DNA of 64,000 nt from Eustoma russellianum (Eukaryota; Streptophyta; Magnoliopsida; Gentianales; Gentianaceae), in NCBI GenBank assembly GCA_036186865.1, contig AP025057.1, positions 22,088,277-22,152,276 of the forward strand. The letters are read 5' to 3'. The translations under genes were made by a program, and so were the position numbers. Under the pieces are notes generated by a model. The model worked only from the letters and a program-made list of their open reading frames with translations. It was not told the origin of the DNA and did no database searches. Each line of letters opens with the position of its first letter. Positions within the stretch are counted from its first letter, which is position 1. Shown one piece after another: positions 9,098 through 20,570 of this stretch.

Positions 9098-12000
9098 AGC
9101 GCCCGCCCGGAATTAGGGTTTCGGTACGATGCACCTGCCATACTCTACTACGAGTAGTACAAGGCGTTGATACTATACATGTTCATGTCGATATGAATCA
9201 TAATCGATATAGCGGAAGCAACATAAAAATAAGCTCACGACATGCATAGTAATAATACAAATCATTAAAAAGCATACAAACCACAAGTATAATGTCTCAC
9301 GATAGTCTTATTACATCACAATGAAATAAAGCTCAACACAGCAGTTATATAGCTTCAGCCTACATCTCAGCTCACGGATACTCTATCTGGGGTTCCTCCT
9401 CCATGAACAAGGCGTCAGGGTTCCTGTTCTCTGAAATGTTATGAGGCAAGTATGAGCGATAGCCACCAACTTTTAATCGCTCAGCAAGTAGTCTTTATAG
9501 ATACTTCATGTGGATCATACATGGGGAGACGGGGTGACAAGTAGTAATAAAGTAACAAACATACATAATCACATCTCCATTTACAACTAATAACATGGTA
9601 TATAAGAATAAAACAAAACATAAGATTTTACATCATACCTTATAGATCATATCATTCTTCCTCAGCATATCCTTAGCCTACCTTCCATACTTGAACACTA
9701 ATCCATCTTATGCTAAGGTCATAACTTATAATCATCACTTCTACATGCATAATCTTCCTTAATCATCTTAAGGCATAATGATTGTACAAATATTCTAATC
9801 ATCACTTAAGGGACATGATCATGACATGATGCATAAAACATGACTTTTCATTACTTGACTTTTCATAACATGTTCTTTCGTAAAATGACATTTCAAAACT
9901 TGACGTGATTTTCGTAACTTGCGTAAAATGACATTTCCATACTTGCATCAAATGACATTTTCATAAAGGCATAACATTTTCATCATTGGCTATAGCACTT
10001 TTCATAAGAATAATAATACACGACATACCGATCGATTCCCCATATAGTACATGTCGGCATGAAACATCATAAACATATGTACATGTACTAACGGTGACGC
10101 GCTATGACGGAGATCCCATGTCCCAAACCCGGTGTTACACTTGGCCATATACGTAATCATATGCCCCTGACATCTACCACCCCGGTACTGATGTCACGCC
10201 GGCGAACATAACATAGTCATAATCATGAACATAACATAACACATCGTATGTCGATGAAATCGATCGTCTCGCGTTTATTATTCACATGCATATGAACTTT
10301 AAAGCATGATATGCGATAAAGCAACTTTTCAACTTAATTTTCGTGCAACATGAGACTTTATTATATGAGGGTATTTTGGTCATACTACAACTTATCATCA
10401 AACATCACTTACATATTTACATCCTACATATCATAACTTAAGAAAATCCCACTTTTACCATCAAAAGTGGCCGTTCGGCCATAGCAACCAAAACAGTCCC
10501 TTTTCCTTATTTCTTTCATCCAACACCACTTTCTTAATTTGTATTTTCAAATACAATTCATATTCTAACACTTAAGGAAATTAAACTCTTAATTCCTAAT
10601 TCCTTTAACTCCTCACATATAAATACCCAACTTATGTCATACTTTATTCATTGCTACACATTTTACATGTAAGTATCCATAATATGGAATTCAAATCATT
10701 TTTGTTCTTAAATGGCCCTAAGGCCGAATGTATATAACATATATATACACACATATTTTCATAGTAATACATGCATACATATATATGTAATCTTTATAAG
10801 TTAATTTATATCTTTAGTACACTAGAGCCATGTATATACATGTATGAATATATACATATAAACTTCTTTAACATGTCACATTTCACTTTATTGCATAAAA
10901 TTCCTCTTGGCCGAAAGTTTGGCCATGTGTATACCCATTCATATCTCAATTCTCTTTTTCTTTCTTTTCATGTCTATGATGTATGTTGTATGTTTTCATA
11001 ATAACATGTACATGTTGTCTTACTTTCTTTTTACTTAATTCTAAGATGATAACCTTAAGCAAACACATAATCATAAACATAATGGAAATCATAGAAAGTG
11101 TACTCCTTGAGCCATAGTCATCATCTAAATACACATTTTGAAGATGGAATGATGAAGCTCAAGTGGAGTACTAAAATAGGCCACTTGGCCGTGTGTATGT
11201 GGGTGTATATATATGAAGATGATGATCATCAAACAACCATTGAGACCATGTATATAAGTCATGCTTATGATGCATACATAAACATGTTAAAGACATGATC
11301 TTGAAACATGTGAACACTAAGAATACATAAAAATACAAACTTGATGATCATCATAAAAGAAAACATAATGAAATCAACTAAAGTTGTATTCTTTGTATAC
11401 CTAATATTCTTCATTTCATACTATTTATTCAAAGTCTATATATATACACACACACATAGCCGTATATATATTGTACATTTATATATACATAGATTTATAA
11501 CACTTACAATCATAGATCTTTCATTTTTCATGATAAAACTTGAACATACTACATAATGATCCCATTTTGGTATGAACATAATTATTTAAATTTTTGGTTT
11601 TGAAATCCATGAAGGATCTAGGAAGAGTACTTGCCTTGTTTCACGTTTCTTACACTTAGATGATGATTCCTTCACTTGGTTTGGAAAAGAGTTCTTCTTC
11701 CTTCCTTCCTATGTGTACACGGTTTTGGGGTCCAAAAAGGAGGGTTAGTGAGCAACTTATGAAACTAATTATATGGAAGAATCAAACTTAAACTTCATAA
11801 AGTTCTTACCTTGATTGCCTTTGATTCTAGATGCTACAACCTTCTTGAATCTTTCTTAGTTGATGGAGTGTTTATGGAGCTTGATTTGAGCGATGTTGGT
11901 GTGAAGAAAGGAGAAGAAAATCTTCTCCTTGTTGAAGAGAAACTTTCAGCCAAGGGTAGGGGGAGAAGGGTTGAAGACTTAAGTTTTCTTGGAATGGAGA

Positions 12001-12523
12001 GAAGAGGATAATTTGTGGTAGATAAAATGATGAAGTATGGGAGTGTTTGAAGAAAGGAGGAATCTCCCTTTTTCCTTGGAGGGTGGCCGGCCAAGCATGG
12101 AGAGGAGTGGGGTGGGAGACAAAATTTTGGCAAGTATGGGTTGGAGGGATGTGTTGATAGGATAAGATTCTTAAGCATGCATTATTATATATACGCTTTA
12201 CTAAATAGTAAGACAAGTTGTCTTACACTTCTTTTTCCTTTTTCTTTTCTTTTATTTCATGTGTATATATATTTGTTTTCCTTTTATTCAATGTAGTACA
12301 AAATTATTGTGTCATGTATTTCTTTTTTATTTAATTTATCCTAATAGTTTAAGTTGTTACTAACTAATTTAATTTGGGTTTTTTATTGTATAGATTCAAA
12401 TGTTTGTGATATATTTGCTAATGTATTGGTATACAAGACTAGTTTTATGAATCCTATACCTACGAAATTATGTTTACGGTATTGGAAGTCGTTACGCCAT
12501 AACAAATTTTCCGGGCTGTAACA
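9095..12523 (-). repeat. Tekay-like 3' LTR
   Basis: The LTR is bounded by TGTAGCGCCC and GGGCTGTAACA (TG...CA) and is 3429 bp long. Compared with the right LTR its first 110 bp already differ at about ten sites, mostly C-to-T or G-to-A, with CG often replaced by TG or CA. It contains a degenerate array of AAAATGACATTT/CATAACTTG motifs at about 9830-10007 and AT-rich microsatellite stretches at 10740-10860 and 11430-11490. Two overlapping 114-codon minus frames (11834-12216) lie just after the TATA box and recur in the other LTR; this is expected from LTR duplication and is not evidence of a protein. Confidence 0.88.
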
Positions 12524-12540
12524 TTCTCCCCCCTTATAGA
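12524..12540 (-). other. Polypurine tract of Tekay-like element
   Basis: The plus strand reads TTCTCCCCCCTTATA directly after the LTR terminus; the minus strand is a purine run ending at the LTR. This is the plus-strand primer site and fixes the element orientation. Confidence 0.85.
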
Positions 12541-12568
12541 AAGTTTCGTCCTCGAAACTTACGTATCT

Positions 12569-14170
12569 CATATGAAAAGTTGTGGATATTGCTTCTGCAT
12601 TTGCTGCTCCGGCTCCCAAGTCGCTTCTCGTTCAGTATGATTACTCTACTGTACTTTCACGAAGGGGATTGTCCGTTTTCTCAGCACCTGCTCTTTACGG
12701 TCCACGATCCGTATAGGGATTTCTTCATACATAACGTCATCCTTAATAGTTATGGGCTGCTGCTCCAGTATATGATCCGGATCGTGTACATATCGCCGCA
12801 ACTGAGATACGTGAAACACATTTTGTACTTGGGATAATGTAGGAGGTAGGGCCAACCGATATGCAACAGTTCCAACTTTCTCTAGTATCTCATAAGGGCC
12901 AATAAATCTAGGGCTCAGTTTCCCTTTAATCCCAAATCTAATCACGCCCTTGGTCGGTGAAACCCGCAAATATACTTTCTCACCTACTTCAAACTCAATC
13001 GGTCGTATTTCTGTATCCGCCCAGCTTTTGCTACGGTCTTGAACAGCCTTCAATCTATCACGTATCACATTTATCTTTTCTAGAGTCTGCTCCACCAGTT
13101 CCGGACCTCTCTCGCCAACTTCATCCTAATATAATGGAGATTGACACTGCCTTCCATACAATGCTTTGAACGGTGCCATACCAATGGAACTGTGATAGCT
13201 GTTATTGTAAGAGAACTCAATCAACTTCACTGATTTGTCCCAGCTACCCTTGAAATCCAAAGTGCAAGCGCATAGCATATCTTCCAATGTTTGTATGGTA
13301 TGTTCTGACTGTCCATCGGTCTGTGGATGAAATGCTATACTCATCCAGAGTTCGGTACCCATGGCATTTTGGTAACCTCTCCAGAATCGCGAAGTAAAAC
13401 GTGGATCTCTATCGTACACAATGCTTACAGGTGTTCCATGTAGGCTGACTGTCTCATTCATATACATGCTCACCAGCTTTTCTATAGACGTCTGGATTGA
13501 CATGGATAAGAAATGTGCTGATTTAGTGAGACGATCCACTATTACCCAAATCGTATCATAACCGCTGCGAGTCCTAGGTAGTCTGGTAACAAAGTCCATC
13601 GTAATATGCTCCCATTTCCACTCCGGAATCTCTAATGGCTGTAACAGTCCTGCCGGTCTCTGATGTTCTGCTTTACCTTGTTGACAAGTATGACATATCT
13701 CCATAAACTCAGCAATATGACGCTTCATGCCGTTCCACCAATAGTTTCTTTTAAGATCCTGATACATCTTTGTGGCTCCCGGATGTATAGATAACCACGA
13801 GTTGTGAGCTTCAGTCATGATCTCTCTCTTAATTCCATCAATGTTTGGCACACACAACCTCTCCTTGAACCAAAGACTGCCATCATTATGCAACTGGAAA
13901 TTCCTCACCGGTCGTTCTTTTAACTGCTTGACAATGGTCATTAACTCAGAATCATTCTTTTGCGCCTCTTTAATTCTATCAATTAAAGTAGGAGTGATCA
14001 TCAATTTAGCCAGAATATTCACAGTTGAGTGAAACACATCCAATCCAAACTCGGCTATCTCTCTCTCCAGAGGCATTTGTCGAGCATGGCTTGACTTCCC
14101 ACTCAATGCATCTGCCACCTTATTCGCCTTACCCAGATGATAATACTGGTGTCGATGTCAATTTCTTCTT
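12569..14170 (-). pseudogene. Tekay-like integrase with C-terminal chromodomain
   Basis: The frame begins after a KVADALSGK-type linker. The zinc-binding HHCC region includes IHPGATKMYQDLKRNYWW and CHTCQQGK. The catalytic core shows TMDFVTRLP (first Asp), VYDRDPRFTS (second Asp, where SDRDPRF is usual) and TDGQSEHTIQ (Glu, where SERT is usual). The C-terminal part has VYLRVSPTKGV and LSPRFIGPYEIL. A chromodomain, PIRIVDRKEQVLRKRTIPFV to EATWEPEQQM, ends at a TGA at 12569. Two tryptophan codons appear as TAG (about 13126 and 12646). Chromodomains direct integration to modified chromatin. Confidence 0.88.
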
Positions 14171-15648
14171 AAGTTCGGTGAAGCTCTGTTTGCAATCAAA
14201 AGTCCAATCATATCGCGTCTTTTTCTACATCAATCGAGTCAGTGGGACTGCAATCCATGAGAATCTTTCAACAAACTTCCGATAATAACCTGCAAGTCCC
14301 AAGAAACTCCTCAATTCAGTCACATTTGTCGGTCTCGGCCATTCCGTAATAGCCTCAATCTTTTTTGTGTCTACTGAGATACCATCCTTAGACACAACAT
14401 GACCCAAACATGCAACACTATGGAGCCAAAACTCGCACTTACTGAATCTAGCATATAGATGCTTCTTTCTTAATACATTTAGTGTTACCCTTAGATGCTC
14501 CACATGGGTTTCCTCGTCCGGTGAATATATCAGGATATCGTCAATAAAGACCACCACGAACTTATCCAACTGATCATGAAATACTGTGTTCATCAAATCC
14601 ATGAATGCTGCGGGTGCATTGGTCAATCCGAACAGCATCACTAAGAACTCATAATGTCCATATCTTGTACGAAAAGCAGTCTTAGCGATATCATCTGACT
14701 TGATCTTCAACTGATGGTAACCAGAGTGGAGATCAATCTTGATGAACACTTTAGCTCCCTGTACGAAAAGTTATATTGATATTTATCATAGTTATATATT
14801 TGTTAAGTAATTATTTAAGTTACTTACTCTTAATTGATCGAAAAAATTGTCGATTCGGGGCAATGGATATCGATTTTTGATAATGATCTTATTCAGCTCT
14901 CGATAATCGATGCAGAGTCGCATGCTGCCATCCTTCATCTTAAAGAATGCTGGAGCTCCCCATGGTGATACACTAGGTCGTATGAACTTCTTATCTATCA
15001 ATTCTTGCAACTGTGATTTCAATTCCTTCAATTCGGCTGGGGCCATTCTATACGGTGCCTTTGAGATTGGTTCAGCTCTTGGAATGATATTAATCTCAAA
15101 TTCAATCTCCCTGTCCGGAGGCAAGCCTGGTAGGTCATCCAGAAATACATATGTGAACTCCTTGACTACCGGAATACTGTCAATTGATGGTGTCTCTGAA
15201 TCCTTGCCAAGAGCATACATAAGAAATCCTTCGCTACCCTTTTTCAGTGATTGAAACGCTTTTGCTGTTGTCAGATAAATATTCTGTGGTATCTTTTTCG
15301 TCTTGGAGTTCCCTTGATAGATCACTCCCTCTTGCATTGGATCCTTAATCATCACACGCTTACCACGACAATCAATGTAGGCATGGTGTTTGAACAACCA
15401 ATCCATGCCTAGAATAATGTCAAAGTCCCCAATCTGTATAGGAATTAGGGTAGTTCGAACTTCTGTCCTCCCATTTCTATCTCGCAATTCTCATATATAT
15501 GATGTGAAATGATCACCTGATCACCAACTGCTTGAACGCGATAAGACGTATCCAGCCATGTCGGACAACTATCAAGGTTCTTAGCAAACCTTTTCGATGC
15601 AAAGGAGTGGCTTGCACCACTATCAAATATATCACTAAGGCAATTCAT
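14171..15648 (-). pseudogene. Tekay-like protease and reverse transcriptase, RNase H deleted
   Basis: Protease: IFDSGASHSFA (the active-site DSG, about 15590-15630) and DIILGMDWL (about 15410). RT: LPPDREIEFEINIIPRAEPI, YRMAPAELKELKSQLQELID, CIDYRELNKI, then IKIDLHSGYHQLKI, FGLTNAPAAFMDLMN and VVFIDDILIYS (the YxDD-equivalent FIDD box, about 14535), and FLGLAGYYRKFV. The RT is interrupted between FDQLR and GAKVF by 69 bp with intron ends. After KKLTSTPVL the frame jumps straight to the HLGKANKVADALSGK linker of integrase, so the whole RNase H core is gone. Protease is one frame off gag and RT. Confidence 0.85.
14759..14827 (-). other. Intron-like 69-bp insertion in RT
   Basis: On the minus strand the insertion begins GTAAGTAACTTAAATAATTA and ends ACTTTTCGTACAG, with a full GTAAGT donor and a U-rich approach to CAG. 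It is strongly AT-rich and has in-frame stops. Removing it puts the two conserved RT halves in frame (FDQLR before it, GAKVF after it), which is the order expected for this domain. Confidence 0.6.
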
Positions 15649-15711
15649 AATTCAAATATGCAATTCCTAAGCAAACATATAATATCATAAAATTTTCAAA
15701 ATGAAATATAC

Positions 15712-16891
15712 CTGTCACAACGTCTGGGGCATCCATAACCTCCTCATCTGTCATCACATGTACTCTGGCATTGGCCCTTGGGCCATCTCTCTACTGAGGT
15801 GCAGCACTCTGAGGTCCCTTCCTGGGCTCAAGACAGTCTTTGATCATGTGGCCAATCTTGCCACAGTTAAAGCAAGCTCCAATCTTCAGCAAACATGCTC
15901 CAGTATGCTGTTTCTGGCAATTAGGGCATCTCGGAATCGGATTCGCCTATGGTGTACGTTGCTGCTGTGGCTGGCGTTGCGGCTAAGGCTGCTACTGATA
16001 ATTTTGCTGACGTGCATGTCTATCATCTCCTCTGGTAGTCTTAGCTCCTTTACCGAACTGACCATCTCCAAACTCTTGGGACCTCTTGCCCCGGGTATCA
16101 GCATCACGTCTAATGATGTCCCTCTCTATCCGATAGCAGGCATCCAGTTTTTCACCAAAATCCCTCGGGTTGGCATTCAAAATCCAGGTGCGAATGCGTG
16201 GGTTCAATCTTCTCTCAAACTTGATCATTTTCAGTTGTTCATCCCCCATAATCGCTGGAACATATCTTCCCAATGCTGTAAATCGGTTGGCATAGTCTGC
16301 CACTGTCATACCAGACGTCTGAATCAAATACTCGAACATCCCTATCTTCTGTAAGGTAACTGATGGTGGAATATAGAATTTGCGGAACTCTCTCAGAAAT
16401 CGCTCCCAAGTAACTGGAGCTGGCAGATGCTGTAAATTAATGGTCCACCATTGATTGGCCTCACCAGTCAGAAAAGGCTTGATAACCTGGGCTTTTATCT
16501 CCTCGGGCACCTGAATCAGCTCAAAGTTATTATGTACTTCTTTTAGCCATTTCTCAGCTATGTTAGGGTCAGATCCACCCTCAAAATTAGGGATGCAGAC
16601 CTTCTTCAGCTCTCCGTAAAAGAAACGAGTACCATGCTGTGGTGGAGGTGGTGATGGTGGCGGTGGAGGTGTCGCATGGTGTCCGTTGTTACCTACCACC
16701 TGTCCTATCTGTACCAAAGCTTGCAGAACAGCCTGCTGAAAATCTCCCTGACCCTGTTGCTGTGAGGGTGGAGGCACATGCTCAGTGTAAAGTGGAACCG
16801 GTCCTGTTTACGGGGGTTTCTGTGGCGGTGGAGGAGGGGGTAACTATGCCGGTCTGTCAGCGCACGGTCTACCTCTAGGTCGTGAAGACAT
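15712..16891 (-). pseudogene. Tekay-like gag with zinc knuckles
   Basis: ATG 16891 opens MSSRPRGRPCADRPA. A stop follows at once, and a second stop lies about 12 codons on; the remaining frame (16777-15992) is open. The capsid region contains FYGELKKVCIPNFEGGSDPN, PFLTGEANQWW, FLREFRKFYIPPSV and RRLNPRIRTWI, typical of the retrotransposon gag domain. Two Cys-rich motifs follow at about 15930-15845, CPNCQKQHTGAC and CFNCGKIGHMIKDC (a CCHC knuckle). Gag forms the virus-like particle. An acceptor-like TTTTCGATAG lies immediately before the ATG. Confidence 0.85.
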
Positions 16892-17161
16892 CCTATCGAA
16901 AACAGTATTATTAGTAATAATTTACATGTGAATTCAATTTGTCTACATGCTTAGTTCAAATTTCGTAAAATTAGAGTTTTTAATTGAGGACTTAATAATC
17001 CAAGTAAAATTTCAAATTCTATCTGGCTATCCCTAACCATTCTAAGGATCCTAATCTAAGGATATCACTCTTGGTCTAAGATCATAACTTAAGTTCTAGG
17101 ATCATCACTTAATTTTCTAAGTTCTTACTTTACTGTTCCCGCCGTGGATCTAGAGCCTTTT

Positions 17162-17174
17162 CTCTGATACCAAC
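17162..17174 (-). other. Primer-binding site, initiator tRNA-Met type
   Basis: Plus strand CTCTGATACCAAC directly abuts the LTR start; the minus strand reads GTTGGTATCAGAG, complementary to the 3' end of plant initiator tRNA-Met. It marks the right LTR as the 5' LTR. Confidence 0.85.
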
Positions 17175-19894
17175 TGTAGCGCCCTGTCCGGAACTAGGGT
17201 TTCGGTACGGTGCACCCGCTATACTCTACTACGAGTGGTACAAGGCGTCGATACTATACATGTGCATGTCGACATGAATCGTAATCGATATAGCGGAAGC
17301 AACATAAAAATAAGCTCACGACATGCATAATAATAATAATACAAATCGTTAAAAAGCATACAAACCACAAGTACAATGTCTCACGATAGTCTTATTACAT
17401 CACAATGAAATAAAGCTCAACACAGCAGGTACATAGCTTCAACCTACATCTCAGCTCACAGATACTCTATCTGGGGTTCCTCCTCAATGAACAAGGCATC
17501 AGGGTTCCTGTTCTCTGAAATGTTATGAGGCAAGTATGAGCGATAGCCACCAACTTTTAATCGCTCAGCAAGTAGTCTTTATAGATACTTTATGTGGATC
17601 ATACATGGGGAGACGGGGTGACAAATAGTAATAAAGTAACAAACGTACATAATCACATCTCCGTTTACAAATAATAACATGATATATAAGAATAAAACAA
17701 AACATAAGATTTTACATCGTACCTTATAGATCATATCATTCTTCCTCAGCATATCCTTAGCCTACCTTCCATACTTGAACACTAATCCATCTTATGCTAA
17801 GGTCATAACTTACAATCATCACTTCTAAATGCATAATTTTCCTTAATCATCATAAGGCATAATGATCGTACAAATATTCTAATCATAACCTAAGGGACAA
17901 TGATCATGACATGATGCATAAAATATGACTTTTCATTACTTGACTATTCATAACATGTTCTTTCGTAAAATGATATTTCATAACTTGACGTGATTTTCGT
18001 AACTTGCGTAAAATGACATTTTCATACTTGCATAAAATGACATTTTCATAAAGACATAACATTTTCATCATTGGCTATAGCACTTTTCATAAGAATAATA
18101 ATACACGACATACCGATCGATTCCCCATATAGTACATGTCGACATAAAACATCATAAACATAAGTACATGTACTAACGGTGACGCACTATGACAGAGATC
18201 CCGTGTCCCAGACCCGGTTTCCACTTGGCCATATACGTAATCATATGCCCCTGACATCTACAACCCTGGTACCGATGTCACGTCGGCGAACATAACATAG
18301 TCATAGTCATGAACATACCATAACATATCGTGTGTCGATGAAATCGATCATCTTGCGTTTATTATTCACATGCATATGAACTTTTAAAGCATGATATGCT
18401 ACAAAAAAACTTTTCAACTTAATTTTCGTGCAACATGAGACTTTATTATATGAGGGTATTTTGGTCATACTACAACTTATCATCAAACATCACTTACATA
18501 TTTACATCCTACATATCATAACTTAAGAAAATCCCACCTTTACCATCAAAAGTGGCCATTCGGCCATAGCAACTAAAACAATCCCTTTTCCTCATTTCTT
18601 TCATCCAACACCACTTTCTTAACTTGTATTTTCAAATACAATTCATATTCTAACACTTAAGGAAATTAAACTCTTAATTCTTAATTCCTTTAACTCCTCA
18701 CATATAAATACCCAACTTATGTCATACTTTATTCATTGATACACATTTTACATGTAAGTATCCATAACATGGAATTCAAATCATTTTTGTTCCTAAATGG
18801 CCCTAAGGCCGAATGTATATAACATATATATATATACACATATTTTCATAGTAATACATGCATACATATATATGTAATCTTTATAAGTTAATTTATATCT
18901 TTAATACACTAGAGCCATGTATATACATGTATGAATATATACACATAAACTTCTTTAACATGTCACATTTCACTTTATTGCATAAAATTCCTCTTGGCCG
19001 AAAGTTTGGCCATGTGTATACCCATTTATATCTCAATTCTCTTTTTCTTTCATTTCATGTCTATGATGTATGTTGTATGTTTTCATAATAACATGTACAT
19101 GTTGTCTTACTTTCTTTTTACTTAATTCTAAGATGATAATCTTAAGCAAACACATAATCATAAACATAATGGAAATCATAAAAAGTGTACTCCTTGAGTC
19201 ATAGTCATCATCTAAATACACATCTTGAAGATGGAATGATGAAGCTCAAGTGGAGTACTCAAATAGGCCGCTTGGCTGTGTGTATGTGGGTGTATATATA
19301 TGAAGATGATGATCATCAAACAACCATTGAGACCATGTATATAAGTCATGCTTATGATGCATACATAAACATGTTAAAGACATGATCTTAAAACATGTGA
19401 ACACTAAGAAGTCGTAAAAATACAAACTTGATGATCATCATAAAAGAAAACATAATGAAATCAACTAAAGTTGTATTCTTTGTACACTTTACTTAATATT
19501 ATTCATTTCATACTATTTATTCAAAGTCTATATATATATACACACACATAGCCGTATATATATGGTACATTTATATATACATAGATTTATAACACTTACA
19601 ATCATAGATCTTTCATATTCTCATGATAAAACTTGAACATACTACATGATGATCCTATTTGATATGAACATAAGTATTTAAATTTTTGTTTTTGAAAGCC
19701 ATGAAGGATCTAGGAAGAGTACTTGTCTTGGTTCACTTTTCTTACACTTAGATGATGATTCCTTCACTTGGTTTGGAAGAGAGTTCTTTTTCCTTCCTTT
19801 CTATGTGTACACGGTTTTGGGGTCCAAAAAGGAGGGTTAGTGAGCAACTTATGAAAATAATTATATGGAAGAATCAAACTTAAACTTCATAAAG

Positions 19895-19910
19895 TTCTTA
19901 CCTTGATTGC
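19895..19910 (-). other. Candidate splice donor in the 5' LTR leader
   Basis: The minus strand reads ATCAAG|GTAAGAAC, a near-consensus donor roughly 350-400 nt past the TATA box. The same site is kept in the left LTR (about 11803-11818) and, as CATCAAG|GTAAACAC, in the plus-oriented fragment near 43090. Paired with TTTTCGATAG just before the gag ATG (about 16893) it would remove about 3 kb of leader. Confidence 0.4.
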
Positions 19911-20272
19911 CTTTGATTCTAGATGCTACAACCTTCTTGAATCTTTCTTAGTTGATGAAGTGTTTATGGAGCTTGATTTGAGTGATGTTGGTGTGAAGAA
20001 AGGAGAAGAAAATCTTCTCCTTGTTGAAGAGAAACTTTCGGCCAAGGGTAGGGGGAGAAGGGTTGAAGACTTAAGTTTTCTTGGAATGGAGGGTTGAGGA
20101 TAATTTGTGGTAGATAAAATGATGAAGTATGGGAGTGTTTGAAGAAAGGAGGAATCTCCCTTTTTCCTTGGAGGGTGGCCGGCCAAGCATAGAGAGGAGT
20201 GGGGTGGGAGACAAACTTTTGGCAAGTATGGGTTGGAGGGATGAGTTGATAGGATAAGATTCTTAAGCATGC

Positions 20273-20287
20273 ATTATTATATATAAG
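20273..20287 (-). promoter_or_regulatory. TATA box of Tekay-like 5' LTR
   Basis: The minus strand reads GCTTATATATAATAATGC. The equivalent site is at about 12179-12193 in the other LTR. It places the transcript start near 20245, leaving a short U3 and a leader of about 3 kb. Confidence 0.5.
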
Positions 20288-20570
20288 CTTTACTAAATAG
20301 TAAGACAAGTTGTCTTACACTTCCTTTTCCTTTTTCTTTTCTTTTATTTCATGTGTATATATATTTGTTTTCCTTTTATTTAATGTAGTACAAAATTATT
20401 GTGTCATGTATTTCTTTTTGATTTAATTTATCCTAATAGTTTAAGTCGTTACTAACTAATTTAATTTGAGTTTTTATTGTATAGATTCAAACGTTTGTGA
20501 TATATTTGCTAATGTATTGGTATACAAGACTAGTTTTATGAATCGTACACCTACGAAATTATGTTTACAG

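Larger units (their letters stand above)
9095..20570 (-). mobile_element. Tekay-like Ty3 retrotransposon with chromodomain
   Basis: Two LTRs of about 3.4 kb begin TGTAGCGCCC on the plus strand (9095 and 17175). A polypurine tract abuts the left LTR and a primer-binding site for initiator tRNA-Met abuts the right LTR, so the element reads on the minus strand. The internal order is gag, protease, RT, (RNase H missing), integrase, chromodomain. Long LTRs and a C-terminal chromodomain fit the Tekay/Del lineage. Inactivating changes include stops in gag and integrase, an RNase H deletion and loss of the outer end of the right LTR at the LINE junction. No TSD can be read. Confidence 0.88.
17175..20570 (-). 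repeat. Tekay-like 5' LTR, outer end missing
   Basis: It matches the left LTR from its TGTAGCGCCC terminus through TTATGTTTACAG at about 20570. The last 43 or so bases present in the left copy (through GGGCTGTAACA) are absent, and LINE sequence begins at this point. The U3 end, and so the integrase-recognised terminus, is therefore lost. Confidence 0.85.

Noticed and set aside
11834..12216. Two overlapping 114-codon minus-strand frames in the Tekay LTR, both repeated at 19926-20308
   Set aside because: The two LTRs of one insertion are copied from the same template, so repetition is not independent evidence. The sequence is Ser/Pro/Leu-rich leader sequence just after the TATA box, without known motifs.
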